This document shows, one piece after another, positions 33,924 to 46,584 of a DNA stretch of 64,000 nucleotides (its first letter is position 1; each line of letters starts with the position of its first letter). The stretch covers positions 20,732,892 through 20,796,891 of the forward strand of contig OX421964.1 in NCBI GenBank assembly GCA_949128115.1, in the 5' to 3' direction. The position numbers and the translations under genes are program-made. A model generated the notes under the pieces. That model did not search any database, was not told where the DNA came from, and saw nothing but the letters and a program-made list of their open reading frames with translations. This DNA is from Anaspis maculata. Lineage: Eukaryota; Arthropoda; Insecta; Coleoptera; Scraptiidae.

Positions 33924-34665
33924 CTCTTTTGTAACGATAATGCATGTGCATGGAACTCGACACGAGCGTGAAGGCCTGGGAAAATGTTTTTTCTCCAGCA
34001 GTCGAATTTTTTTTCACGCCTACTGAGCGTCAGTTCGCAGGGCTCAGGTAGGGAGCGTTTGGATAGCTTTGGAAGCAAAATTTTCATATCTATCTGGAAA
34101 TTTGAGCAGTTTAATTCTGGAAATTGATTTATGAATCATCAATGATTGTTTTGCCGGTCAGTATCCACATGGGGGTTAACTGCAGAAGTGATGGCTAACG
34201 GCGGAGGGAATTCAACGCCCAAGATCTTATTCTCTGCCACTCTGACAGTCATTTTCAGGGTTGTTTTTATGAAATTATTTCTTCTCCAAATATAAAAAAA
34301 CTTACACGTGCAAAATGATAACAACCTTGAAGGTTGGTAGAGGAAAAAAGAAAATAACACTTTAAAAGTTGAATGCCCTCCGTCGTCAGCCATGATCTCT
34401 GTGCAGTTAATCCCCATGGGGGTACCTAGTGACCGTCAAAATAATCTTTGATGATTCTCAGATCAGTTTCCAGAATTATGCTACTCAGCTTCATAGACAG
34501 ATAAGAAAATTTTGTCTCCAAACCTATCCAAACGCTGCCTGCCTGAGCCTAACAAACTAACGCTCAGTAGGCGTGAAATAAATTTGACCGCTGGAGAAAA
34601 ATATTTTTTCCAGGCCTCCACGCTCGTGTCGAGTTTCATTCACATGCATTATCGTTACAGAAGAG
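33924..34665. mobile_element. Long-hairpin element F, arms ~360 bp
   Basis: The outer ends read CTCTT-TGTAACGATAATGC and its inverted copy. The arms (33924-34290 and about 34305-34665) are alike almost to the centre, including GACGGAGGGAATTCAA-like and TCCAAACGCT words on opposite strands. There is no coding sequence. Confidence 0.85.
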
Positions 34666-35289
34666 TTCAAGTTATTGATCCATGACAAAATTATCAATCA
34701 TATTGATTGGTATCAGCCAAGAAACTACTGTTGAATGAGGTGCTCAAAAATGCTCACTTCTTAGCGTGCCATTCTTTGCACGGTCATCTCACAAACATTT
34801 TGACTCAGTGAATGAAATCAGAGGATGCCGTTTACTTTAAAATGACATCAAACTTGACAGTTTATTCGTTGTGGGGATAAAGAATTGAGAAAATCAGTTT
34901 TCTCCGATCTGTCATAAGAATTAATTTTTTTCAGTGTGAAGAACTGTTGGGACATGGTAACAAATGTTGTCAATGTGTAGGTTAGAGTCGTTTGATGACA
35001 TCCAAGTAGGAATTACGTGGTGATATGGTGATTTGGTGGGAAGCCTTGCACCTTCAACTTTCAAGGGCCCCCCAGACCCCCTCCGCATCGAGTGCACCGA
35101 TGTCTCCAACTCTTGAAATTAAGGTTTGGGTATCCCCAATCAAACCCCAAAAGCGCATTGCTTAAGCTCAAAATGCATAGTTCGAGCTTTTTTTGGCGCT
35201 TAACCACCGTACTAAGGGGGCTTACTAAAGTTCGAAACGCAACGAGAAAACACAAGTGGACTTATTGAAGCTAAAGCAAAGGGCAAAAT

Positions 35290-35450
35290 ATTCTTTAGCG
35301 ACGAAATTCTGGTGAAATTTCTTCCTGGGGATATTATTACCCAGGGAAGTTCCTTCCGGTTGAATTCATTTCAGGGAAATTTCTTTCAGGGGAAATTATT
35401 TCCGGAAAATTGGTACCGGAAAAATTCTTTCAAGAGAAATTCGTTCCTGT
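35290..35450 (+). repeat. Degenerate 16-17-bp GAAATTTCTTTC minisatellite
   Basis: Eight or nine loose units of GGGGAAATT-TTTC occur in tandem. They resemble the CCCCCGGAAAAAACG units of the satellite block in period. The plus frame 35312-35656 spans it and is not considered a gene. Confidence 0.5.
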
Positions 35451-35844
35451 TACGAAGTGCCGCTGATGTTTGCCAACGACTTTTGACATGTTGTATGTTT
35501 TTTCTTTGTACTGTTGAGCCGCTCCACCATTTCATCAGAACATGGGTGAAGGAGGGTCATTCTGGTTTTTTGTATTCCAAGCAAAGCACAGGACAACTGA
35601 TTCGCAACTCCATCCTTGGTCGAATTGCAGCTCTATTAGCACTCCAAATCGACTGATCAGGTTGTCGGTCAGTACTTATCCTACGGTTGGAGCCTCCTGA
35701 TCAAGAAAGGCTTATGTTTCCGTCCACTTACTCAAGTAGTCCATGGCGACTATGACAGTGCGGGTACTTATGAATCAGTATAGCTTGGTAGTCTTGGTAC
35801 TGGTTCGAATTGCACAATTTCAACAAAATGGAATTATTCTGTCT

Positions 35845-36185
35845 AAAAGAAAAATTGTCAACAGTAATATCACAAGTGCTTAGATTTTCACGATAATTTT
35901 GGCCAGGCGATCGCGAGTGCTGGTTGTAGCGATAAATGCCCGACTCCGTAGGAGGAGGGCATTTATCAAGGGACAACCAGCCCGAGGGAAACGCTTCAAA
36001 ATTATCAACAGTAATATCACAAGTGCTTAGATTTTCACGATAATTTTGGTCAAGTGATCGCGAGTGCTGATTGTAGCGATAAATGCCCGACTCCGTAGGA
36101 GGTGGGCATTTATCCAGGGACAATCAGCCCGAGGGAAACGCCTGGCCAAAATTATCTGGGAAAATCTCGAGCACGAGTGATATTT
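35845..36185 (-). repeat. Tandem ~150-bp hairpin repeat plus inverted tail
   Basis: Two near-identical direct units (about 35847-35998 and 36000-36150) each carry an internal hairpin, GATAAATGCCC with its inverted GGGCATTTATC. The left part of the unit, ATCACAAGTGCTTAGATTTTC, reappears inverted at 36150-36180. The minus frame 35728-36123 is open across both units and encodes a duplicated peptide, which I regard as a by-product. Confidence 0.7.
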
Positions 36186-36283
36186 TGAAGATTATTACAT
36201 AAAAGAAGTCCGAAGTGACAGCTGTCAGATTTTGTTGTTTACATGAATTTTATTCCGTTGCTATTGACAGTGGGATTTAGATA

Positions 36284-37096
36284 TAGTAGGTTCACTTGTA
36301 CCGTGATTCTAGTTGGCTGTGAGATTTTGTTTCTAAGTTTTCAAATCTGATATTTGAAAACTCCCTAAAACTTGGCAGTTGGTTGCATTGATATTTGAAA
36401 GTTAATGTTTGACGACAAGATCAACAACTTTACCGTTTGTCAAATTGAGTGTCAAATAGACTGAAAATCACGAGTTTCACGAAAATTGTGGTGAAATTAT
36501 GCCCATTACTGTGAAAACTGTGTTTGCCCCTCAGCTTGTGTCTTGAACAATAACGTCCAGTGCTCATTTTAAAGTCCTCGAGAGTGCCATCAAGAACTCG
36601 CTTCTGGGAGAAAATATGGGCGGAATAGGTGCTGGGCATGTACCCCATAACGTTCAGCTTTGCGGAGAAGACGTGAATCTATTTTCAAAAACCACATAAT
36701 ATGGAAGCATTGTGAACTATTCCTGGTTTTGAAAAGAAGTACCCACACTCTGGAAGGCTGAAAACGACGAGAAGCTGAACCCTCCTAATTTTTGTGGGGA
36801 TGGGATTCATCGGCGTTAATACTTGATTTCACTGCTCAGGACATCGTACTGGAACAAGAAATTTGCGGAAATTGTGAAAGGTGAACCACATCCACTCCAT
36901 ATTTGCAATTTGCAAAGTTGATTTCGGTAAATTTTCCATTTTTGACAGCAACAGTCAACACACCATCACACCAACATAACCTATCTTTCGAAGCCAGACG
37001 CCCAGGCGCACACTGGGCAGTTGGACGTGAAGTCTACAATGCCAAACTGTGAAATTTGCCCAGCCTACTAGAATCACGGTACAAGTGAACCTACTA
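36284..37096. mobile_element. TA-flanked inverted-repeat DNA element, copy 2 (813 bp)
   Basis: The ends match the element at 5016-5942: TAGTAGGTTCACTTGTACCG at the left and its inverted counterpart at the right, with about 48 bp of similarity. TA flanks both ends (36282-36283 and 37097-37098). The interior shows no transposase motif. Confidence 0.8.
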
Positions 37097-37098
37097 TA

Positions 37099-39768
37099 TA
37101 CGTTGTTTCAGATTGATTGCTATCTCAGTAGGCATTGGAAGTATATGGTAAAAGTCGCTTTAGCCTTGTCTAGTTCTAAAACGTTTATTGTTTTAGTCCC
37201 AAGTCAGTGTGACATATGTCAATCAAAATCAACCGCGAAATTTTTCACTGTCGTCCAAACTGTCATGTTTCTGTGCACCTCGATAGCTTTTGGAACGAAA
37301 ATCGTAATAAGCACCTATCGACGCAAGTTTTAAGAATCTGTACGTGTTACTTATACAGTTACTGTTGTTCCTGTTACGTTATACTTACCTACTGTTACTG
37401 TTGTGTTGTTCCTTCATTGGTTTTGATTACCTGATAATTTTCACGCCATGTGTGGGGATCCAGTTCGTTTATCTGCAAGAGAACGTGAAACACTTTGACG
37501 CTGTTACGAAGAATTCATCAGAGATTCCAACAATGCAGCTGCCAGCATTCAGCGCGTTGCTTTGATCTTTAGTAACGTACTGCACGGTCAAACGCATACT
37601 GGCAAGAAGGAGCCAAGGTTTGTCACTACCTCCATGGTCACTACTTACAACCAAAAAGTGGCCGTGGATCCCTGAGCCCAGTCGAGACAAAAATCAGCCA
37701 GGCGCAGGCGCCCGTTCTCAATCAAAAGAGTAGGTACAGTACAGTCTGTTGTGCCATATCCTACCAGATTTCGTGCTTCTGTCTTCACTAAAAGGCTCAG
37801 TTGAAGTAGAACAGCGTAACTCGGCTTTAGAAGCAGATCTTCCTTGATATCTGATGCCTCTCAAGGCCATGGAGTTTGCTTTACTGCTTTACTATCTACC
37901 TGTGTGATATGTGCACAATGTTGATTGAGTCTGTGGCAAGAACGAAATCTGCTGACTCCCCAGGTGCCTATTTTTTTTGTCCCGAGATCAGAAACAGAGA
38001 CGGTTCGACATCAAAACTGGATGTATCTTTCTTCAAGTGCACCTTGAGTGGGGTGCCGCACGTGGTACTCGATAAAAAACTGAAGAAATACTTTCTGACT
38101 GAAAGGAGTGAAAGATCTGACTTATAACCTGAAAATAAATAATGAAGTTTCCATGAGATTGACACTTTTAATTTGACGTTTTTTGTAACTAAATCTAAAG
38201 CTGCATTTAGATTCTCATGACCTACTGGGATAGCAATATTTCTGAAACAACGTATAAGTGAATATTATCCTTGTAGGTCTAATAATCAAGGGCGTTGTAT
38301 GTAATAATAAACAATATTTTTCTTATTGCAGAAAACTGTTGAAAAATATTGTTCAAGTGATAGTTATTTGATGGAATCTTTGAATCCTCCGCTCGGCGCT
38401 CACTTCGCTACATGACTCTAAAACAATTTTACTTTCTGAAGGGTAGGTAATGTGATGTTGCCTTCATTTATTGTATTTAGCCTTGGGGAAAAGAAATAAA
38501 TTCCCATTTCAAACACTACTGACAATGCAGGACAAGCGGTTCCCGAAAGTCGTTAACTTTTACGATTTGTTTACATGTGCACACAGCTCGTGTTGATAAT
38601 TTTAATAATTACATGACTGACAAGCCCCCGAATGTTGCATGCACCCCTTCTCAAGCGAACAGCAAGAAAAAATCGACTGCAACCCCAATGTGTGGTACGC
38701 ATAGCCCCGTCAGTAGCCGAGTCGAGGCTAAAGACGCACACTCGTCAATAAATTGTCAGAGCCTGACCTTTTTTGATTAATGCCCTGTTGGTCGGCAGCT
38801 GACCGCTATAAAATAGTTTTTATGACATCGTATAACGCATGTTAGTTGCTTGTATATTTTTTCTTCTATATAAACTGGAGGCGCGTTCGCACACACATAC
38901 ACACACACAAGGATGAGATACTAAACTCTGGGGGTGGTTTGAAATATATAACGTGAACGCTCTCTGTGTGTGTGCTTTAAAAAAAAACGCGTTATACCAT
39001 CTCGGACGTGTTTTACTTGTGCTGAAAAATTCAAGTGGCTTCGCCCTCTGCTTGGTCCTTCCTATATTTCTGAGATGCCGGTTTGCTTGCTCCTGCTATA
39101 ATAGTCCTTGCAGCAAGCAAGTTGTTTGTGTTTAGTTCAGGAAAGCGTTGTTTAGTTACGTCGTGTTGTTCTAAATCGAGAGTGGTGGAGTGTTCTCTAG
39201 AGCAGCAGGGAAATTCGCATCAGAGCAGGGGCTTAATCGCGTATTCAGCAGCAGCGGCCTGTCCAAATAGCCTTTGGTCAGCAGGAGTGGTATAGCAGCA
39301 ACAGCAGCAGCAGGATACCGTGCACGGTGTTTTTTTTTTTGAAGTAGGTATAGTGAGTTGAAGCGGCTAAGTGGTGGCCAACAAGAGCAACATATCTACT
39401 TTCTGGTGTGTAGGCACTAATTAACTGTCCAGTTTTCTTGGAGTTTCATCAACAATATGTTCTAGAACTTTCAAATTGAACATCATTAGTAGTCCATTCA
39501 AATTAGCTGAAAACGGCGGCCAATCGTGCATCAAATCTCCAATTTTTTCAGCAATGTGTAGGAGGTGGTCCCCTGAACAACGCCTTATAAAGTCCTTGGA
39601 AACGGAACTTGAAAACTGTATTCAAATCAGTTAGAAACATTGCCCTATCTGTCAGCTGTCAAATAATAAAAAAATGTCAAAGTTCAAAACTTCACCAGTT
39701 AATTATTCAAAATCAATCCGATGGATTGGAACCAGATTTAGCAGGAAGCAACACAACAAAAGATGTCT
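37099..39768. other. Unique DNA, no gene recognised
   Basis: No known domain was found in the short frames. At 38800-39330 the DNA holds TATAAAA and TATATAAA words (38807, 38870), CA/AC runs (38889-38911) and CAG-rich sequence near 39300. A host 5' flank or untranslated region is possible but not supported by any coding exon. Confidence 0.3.
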
Positions 39769-40411
39769 GTGAAGTTGGCCGCGCCCACAGTCAATATCGC
39801 GTATATGACTATTGGAATCGTTTGTTTATCGTTTGTTTATCGTTTGTTTACGTTTGTTCAGCTATTTTCGACGTTTGTTTACACCCCCTTCCCCCCTTTT
39901 TTGAAACCCCATATGGGTCGGGTCAACTTCACGACAGCCCGATCCAAAATTGAAAATGAGTGATTCCTCTATGGAAATCGTTTGTTTATCGTTCGTTTAC
40001 GTTTGTTTACGTTTGTTTAGTCATTTTCAGCGTTTGTTTACACCCCCTTCTCTTCTTTTTTGAAGCTCCATATGGGTCGGGCCAACTTCACGTCAGCCTG
40101 ACCCAAGATAGGAAAAAGGTTATTTCTCTATGGAATCAATCATTTATCGTTTGTTCAAGTTTGTTCACCTATTTCCGACGTTTGTTCACACCCCCTTCCC
40201 CCTCTTTTTTAAAACCCCATATGGATCAGGCCAACTAAACAATAGCCCGACCCAAAACAGAACATCAGTAATTCCTTTATGGGAATCGTTTGTTTACGTT
40301 TGATTAGTCATTTTTATCGTTTGTTTACACTTCTTGAGCCCCTTTTCTCAAACCCGACATGGGTCGTAATTTTACGACAGCCCCGCCCAAAATATCTACT
40401 ATGGCTTTAAA

Positions 40412-41517
40412 GGACCCCGCACAATTCTTATGGAAAATGGCTCCCGGTTAAATTCTCTGAATTTTTGATATGTTGTACTAATCTGTTGTACTTGATATGT
40501 GTTTGATATGTTGTGAGATACTAATCAAATACCGTGAACCCCAAACTCAAATTATGGACAGTTTTTTACCCACAGGGGGTTGAAGTTGGAGGTTTTGACG
40601 GCTTCAAAATGATATTATGACGTTAATAAAACCTTTTTATTTGGTTTCTCTTCATGTTGTGTTTCATGCTAGATTTATTTATTTGACAGAAAAATATCAA
40701 CCCCCTCCTCCACCCTCAACCCTTATCTACCATCATAAAATTCGAGATTACTTCCAAAAGTCAGGCGGATGGCTTCTGTGATTTAAATTATGAATTTTGA
40801 CATGAAAATTATTTTCCACCCCTAATGTTGGGGTGCCGAATTTCCAATTTACCTCGGTTAATTTGACTGATTTTTTGGTATTGTGTACTTCAAATTCTGC
40901 TGAACAAAAAGTTTTCATGCCAAAACTTATTCCTATGGACAGTTTTCGTTCTACAGGGGACTGAATTTGAATATTTGAGAGCATAAATATTGAACTTCAG
41001 TCCCCTATAGAACAAAAACCGTCCATAGGAATAAGTTTTGGTATGGAAACTTTTTGTTCAGCAGAATTAGGGGTATACAAAACCAAAACTTCAGCCAAAT
41101 TAACCGAGGAAAATTGAAAAATCGGCACCTCAACATTAGGGGTGGAAAATAATTTTTATGTCGAAATTCATGAATTAAATCACAGAAGTCATCCGCATGG
41201 CTTTTGGGAGTAATATCGAATTTTATGATGGTAGATAGGGGTTGGGGGTAGAGGAGAGGGTTGATATTTTCTGTCGAATAAACACATTTAGCATGAAACA
41301 CAACTTGAAGAGAAACCAAATAAAAAGCTTTTATTTACGTCAGAATATCATTTCTGAGCCGTCAAAACCTCCAACTTCAACCCCCTGTGGGTAAAAAACT
41401 GTTCATTATTTGAGTTTGGGGTTCACGGTATTTCATTAGTATCTCATGAGCTACAACATATCGAAAATTCAGAGAATTTAACTGGAAGCCATTTTCCATA
41501 AGAATCGTGCGGGGTCC
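40412..41517. mobile_element. Long-hairpin element H, arms ~550 bp
   Basis: The ends are GGACCCCGCAC and its inverted copy. The arms meet near 40968, with almost no loop, and are similar throughout, for example CCTATGGACAGTTTTCGTTCT at 40931 against its counterpart near 41015. It is the most complete palindrome of the window. The mirrored frames at 40748-40984 and 41005-41319 are not genes. Confidence 0.9.
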
Positions 41518-41999
41518 TCACGTTCAGCTGTTCCGTCAAAAAAATGAAAACATATTTTTTTTTGTTTTTTCAGAATCAGAATTTTTTTAAATTTGTTGCT
41601 ACGTCTCTTAACTTTACTTCTATCCCAAATTGAGCTCAGAGGTTCTAATGAAATGTACTGATAGTAGCTCTACGTTTCTACGAAATCCAACGTTTGATAG
41701 TAATCAATATCAACTACAGAGCTTCTTTTCAAACAATAAGTAAGTAGATAGTGCATTTGAAATGGCTAGAAAGAATTAAAAGATAGCTCTTTCACTGTAC
41801 GTCAAAAGTAAAATTATCGGTAAATCACGAGACCAAACAGACATTTCTTGAGGCATATCCTCATGTCACATGTTATCACCTGTGGTTGTGCAAATACTTA
41901 TCAGTTCCAGTGAAATTTTCACAAGTTGTGATCACTGATTACTGATAATGATTGAGTTGATTCAAAAATGTTATTCTAAAGATTGTGAATAGATAGCGC

Positions 42000-42210
42000 A
42001 GTTACGGTAAGCTCAGTTTCATCCATTATAGCCCAGGAGCCATCAGAGGAACAGTAAGGAAATATATGCCAACAGGCCAACATCTGTGAAGCTTAGGTTT
42101 CACATAGTTACCTTCCTACTAGTTTTCTCCTTTTCAGAAAATATTGTCGGCGTCATGTCGCCATCATCAACAAGAAGTGTTGGTGAATAATCATCAGGAA
42201 GGTAGGTACA
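42000..42210 (+). repeat. Dispersed ~170-bp repeat, copy 1
   Basis: Shares ATAGCCCAGGAGCCA and TGTCGGCGTCATGTCGCCAT, with diverged sequence between them, with 61780-61960 in the same orientation. Class unknown. Confidence 0.5.
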
Positions 42211-42472
42211 CTTTGTTCAATGTCAATTTTAATCAGTTCAATAACTTCAATATCAAGCTTTCCACCTTTTCCCAGTCTGGAGCTACGAATTTTTATTTAT
42301 TTATTTTGTTTCACCCTGTATAAATGTTCTGCAAGAAATTCAAGCAGACACCCGGTGAGGTGTGATTGCTGGCCATCTAAGGAATGTATTCCACATAGTC
42401 GCTATGCGCCTTTATTCAAGATCCCACGGAATTATACATAAAGCTCCTGGACTAACATTATACCTAAACACA

Positions 42473-43550
42473 TACCGGGTGATCATTTGAAAACAATCCA
42501 CTTGCCTCCCGATTCCAAGTGGATATTTCTTTGCGCAAAAACAAGTCAATTTTTATATCGAAGGCGAAGGGGACAATTCCGAAACATACATTGGCGAATT
42601 TCTAAAGAGAGCCCCCTCGCCCCAACCTACCCCAACTTTTTAATTTCAAATAACACCAAGTACCTTGCAATACATCAAATTAAAGAGAATTAAGTTCTCT
42701 TTCTGAAAAAATAATTTTTAAATTTTCAACCTGCACTCCTTAAATTCAATTCACTCTTCTCCCTATTTTCTCAGGTCCCATTTTATTTCTTGGGCCCCTC
42801 AATTCTCTTTAATTCAGTCAATGTCATCGTAGAGAGCATCAATTAAAAGAATTTTAGGTGGAAAAAGTGCTACCCAAATTCACCCCTCTGCTGTCCCCCA
42901 CCCCAACTTCAAAATTTGGCAAGACACTACCTACTTTGTGATACATCAAATTTGAGAAAACTCAATTCTCTTCCTGAAAACTTTTTTTCTTAAACTCTCA
43001 GCCCCTCCCCTTTGAATTAGACATTCGAAGTATTTTAGGAGGGAAATGGGGTTTTGAGAATTTTTCAAATATTTTATTCGCGAAGAAAATTCAATTTTCT
43101 TCATTTTGATGTATCACAAAGTAGGTAATGTCATTTTAGAGTTCACAGGTGAGATGTGGGGTGGGGGGCGAATTGGTGAATTTGAGTAACACTTTTTCCT
43201 CAGAAAATTTTCTTTTTCGATGCTGTGCAAGATGACGTTGACTGCATTGGAGATAATTGACAGGACAAGAATAAGCAATTTGATAATTGGATACTCACGA
43301 GAATTTCAGGAAGTTGGAGGGGGGGGGGTTGAAAATTTGAGAAACATTCTTCCAGAAAAAGATTTGTTTTCTCTTTGATTTGCAAAGTAGGTAGTGTCAT
43401 TTGAAATTTCAAAGTTCATAATAGAAATTCGCCAATGTATGTTTTAGATGTCACCTTCGATATAATAATCGACCTGTTTTTGCTCGAAGACATCTTCACT
43501 AGGAATCAGGAGTTACTGCAGGTGGATAGTTTTCAAATTATCACCCGGTA
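42473..43550. mobile_element. Long-hairpin element I with internal subrepeats
   Basis: The ends are TACCGGGTGATCATTTGAAAA and its inverted form. The arms converge near 43010. Each arm contains two loose subrepeats about 290 bp apart, marked by ATACATCAAAT-AGAGAA or its complement. The end motif TACCGGGTG matches those of 48798-51957 and resembles TACAGGGTG of other hairpins here. A TA duplication is seen only on the right side. Confidence 0.8.
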
Positions 43551-44519
43551 TAATTCGAATTATGCGGACGCAGCGTAGTGTGCGGACGCAGCGTAGTGTA
43601 CTTGCCCAAGGGGGCTCCATTACCTGTACACGCACACGAACGAGATGATTGTAGGTAGTAGCATAAATCCATAGTGCGGCTCGGTGCGTCCGACACCTGG
43701 ACACCCAGATGGGTAAAAGAGGTTACGATTATATATTATATATATATATAATTCGAATTATGATATTCATTTTGTTGAAATTTGGTCAGTGGCGTAGATA
43801 ACGAAGGACTGTACCTATTATCATTATTGAAAGTTTGCGAGGTGTTTCTCCATATATCCCATCAAACCACCCTGTATATAGGGTGTTTCAGTTTCAACCA
43901 AACAAAGTTTATGAAAAGACTTCCCTTCTTCGCCTGATTCAGAAAAATATAACGTATGTGCTCTCCAGGCGGGGGACGATGAGTTTTCCATTTTAATATT
44001 CCTTTCACTCATTACATTTTTTCTGACTTTTTTTTTTAATTAACTGAATAAAGTACTTATTTTTTTCTATTTTTCATTCCCCCTTATTTTCCAATATTCA
44101 TTTTCTCAAAGAAATAAAAAATATAATTTTCCAATGTTTAGTTTCTCAAAGAAATAAAAAATACCGGTTGTGTAACTCCAAAACTGCCCTGACGAGTAGC
44201 AATGAATGGATGGAAATTGTATTTGAGTATAAGACGTCCCTTCGGGTGGGAAGTTAGAATTTTTAGAAAAAGATTAAGAATTGAGATATTTTCTCTAATG
44301 AGAAATTCATTTTGAGCTCCATCATTTGTGTCTGGTCTCGATAAGCTGGGCTAAGCCGGTTACTCATTTCAATGTGGAAAATTCCCGGAAAGCTTAAAGA
44401 ATTATTAGAGAAATTACCTGAAAATGTTCTGGAATCACAGTCAGACGCATTGGTATATGGATGAAGGTGAACGATCTGAAACTGGTACCACAGAAAATTG
44501 AATATAATTTGTAGGGAAT
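43551..44519. other. Noncoding DNA within foldback G, small duplications
   Basis: Contains a tandem pair GTGCGGACGCAGCGTAGT near 43562-43600, a TATATA run at 43730-43752, the palindromic word ATAATTCGAATTAT on both sides of this insert (43551 and 43748), abutting hairpin termini CACCCTGTATATAGGGTG at 43870, and a ~55-bp tandem duplication at 44080-44165. No gene recognised. Confidence 0.4.
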
Positions 44520-45094
44520 CGGAAATTTTGAAGAGGTTTCAAAAGAGAGGGGGTGTAAACAAACGTTGAAAATAGCTAAACAGCAAACGTGAACAAACAA
44601 TACACAAACGATTCCCGTAGAGAAATCACCTTTTTTTATTTTGGGTCGGGCTGTCGTGATGCTCATGGAGTTGGCCCGACCCATATAAGGTTCCAAAAAA
44701 GGAGGGAAGTAGGTGCAAACAAGCGCTGAAAATGACTAGACAAACGTAAACAAACCATAAACAAACGATTCCTATAGAGAAATCACTCATTTTCCATTTT
44801 AGGTCGGGCTGTCGTAAAGTTATGGAGTTTAAAAAAATTGGGGGGAGGGAGTGTAAACAAACGTCGAAAATAGGTAAACAAACGATAAACAAACGATTCC
44901 CATAATGAAATCACGGTTTTTAAATTTTGGGTCGGGCTGTCGTGAAGTTGGCCCGTCCCATATAGAGTTACACAAAAGGGGCGAAGGAGGTGTAAACAAA
45001 CGTCGAAAATAGCTAAACAAACGTAAACAAACGATAAAGAACCGATTCCAATAGTCATTACCGCGATATTGACTGTGGGCGCGGCCAACTTCAC

Positions 45095-46062
45095 GAGGGT
45101 CAACAGAAGAGTCAAATTAAGGCCGCAGTTGCAGTTTTCCTCAATTTTCTAGTCGGGCGTAATGAATTTCCAAAATTTCTCCTGGCCGGTGCCACCCGAG
45201 AGGGGCTCTCGCCGATGTTTTGACCAGAACGACTCGCTTTTGTAGCAGGGCTCCACTCAAAAATTCATTCCTGCTCCGGGATCGACTTTTTTGGAAAATT
45301 CCAGCTGATATCAAAAGTAAATAGATTGGATTGGGCGTCCTGTAGGCTTATTTTCAAAATCGACACGGTTCCGGTTTTCCGACGATAATTTTTTCAAAAT
45401 GAAATTTGCACATTCCGTGAATTTGATAAAAAACGCAGTGTAAACGTCAACATGCGGTAGGCCCCATGAAATATCAATTTCAGGTGCAGACCTGCTGCGA
45501 ATGAAAGTTTGAGGAAAGATTCAGCTAAGTTTTGGAGGAAAAATTTTCGAATTCATACCAACGGTTGCCGAGTTTTCCTCTCTGGAAAAACTGCAAATTT
45601 TCCAACTTTTTATTCCGTGGACCAATTTCAACCATTTTTTTTAAACAAGAGGTAACTGGCTCTTGAATATTTTCCAACAATTTTTTCAAATTTCCCGGGA
45701 TTTTTCCGGTTAAAAATAATTTCCTCCAAATTATTTCAATATTTCTCTGTAATTCCAACTTCCCAACCAAAGGGACGTTTCAAGCAAAAATTTACATAGG
45801 TTCCTGGATACTAGTCGGGAAAGTTTTGGGGTGACACAACCGATTCTTTTAGCATTTCCTGGCGCACAAATAACCCCACCTAGCGAGTCCAAAGTACGCG
45901 TTCCCGCCTCTCTCACTCCACCACTTGGAGTATAAGTCTGTCTCACAGGGTGACGCCGTCCTAAAAAAGACCAAGTTGGACTGGTGAAATTGGACTTGGC
46001 GGAATCAAATCGGAACTTATCAATCAGTTCTCTCCAGAAAGCTACTATACGGGGAGGTACTA
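45095..46062. other. Unique DNA, nothing certain recognised
   Basis: Minus frames 45525-45770 and 45731-46084 have no clear domain. No repeat partner was found inside the window. Confidence 0.35.
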
Positions 46063-46444
46063 TAGTCGGGTGGACTAGCGCCAAATATTGCCCAAACTAT
46101 GCATTTTATGACTACGGAACAATTTTTTGCAGGCATGTTCAGGAACCCTTCCTCTATCATTTGAGAAGTGCTGCCAAGCAATTTTCCAATGTGGGGGGCC
46201 AGGGGGGCCCCTTTTTTTTACAACTTGAATCGTTTTGTGTCGATAAAATCCGTGATAAAAATGCTATAAAAAAAACTTCAACGGATTATTGAAGAGCAAC
46301 TCAAAATGTCACTTATGTGTGATGAGACTTATGACAGGGTGAACCGGTTCCGAGAAAGATGACTTTCCGTCAACATGCAATATGATGAAGAAGAAATTGC
46401 GCCAAAGACCTTTAGTTTCGTCATTGAAAGATGCCGATTGGCAT

Positions 46445-46451
<7 letters not shown>

Positions 46452-46484
<33 letters not shown>
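46452..46484 (-). repeat. (TAA)n tail of the LINE
   Basis: A perfect ATT run on the plus strand directly abuts the target duplication ATTTGTT, marking the 3' end of the minus-strand LINE. Confidence 0.85.
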
Positions 46485-46584
46485 GAGATTCCCACTCAAC
46501 AGGTAGATACCCATTAACAGAGTGAGGCGCACATCAAGCTAAGAGAGAAGAGGAAAAAAAAAGACAACAAGAAAAGAACCGCGA

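Larger units (their letters stand above)
39769..45094. mobile_element. Foldback-type element G with ~150-bp tandem subrepeats in its arms
   Basis: The left arm (39769-40400) has four tandem units of 140-160 bp, each with a CGTTTGTTTA-rich part and CCATATGGGTCGGG-CAACTTCACG. The right arm (about 44520-45094) carries three units in inverted order. The outer ends read GTGAAGTTGGCCGCGCCCAC in both arms. Such tandem-repeat inverted arms are the defining structure of Drosophila Foldback elements. The 4.1-kb middle contains two further hairpins (40412-41517, 42473-43550) and no recognised transposase. Confidence 0.8.

Noticed and set aside
35728..36123. 131-residue frame with a duplicated ~50-residue segment
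   Set aside because: The duplication is that of the ~150-bp DNA repeat, whose length is a near multiple of three; the peptide has no known fold.
45731..46084. 117-residue minus-strand frame with a possible retroviral leader
   Set aside because: Only vague resemblance; no LTR or gag motif could be shown, and part of it overlaps the outer end of hairpin J.
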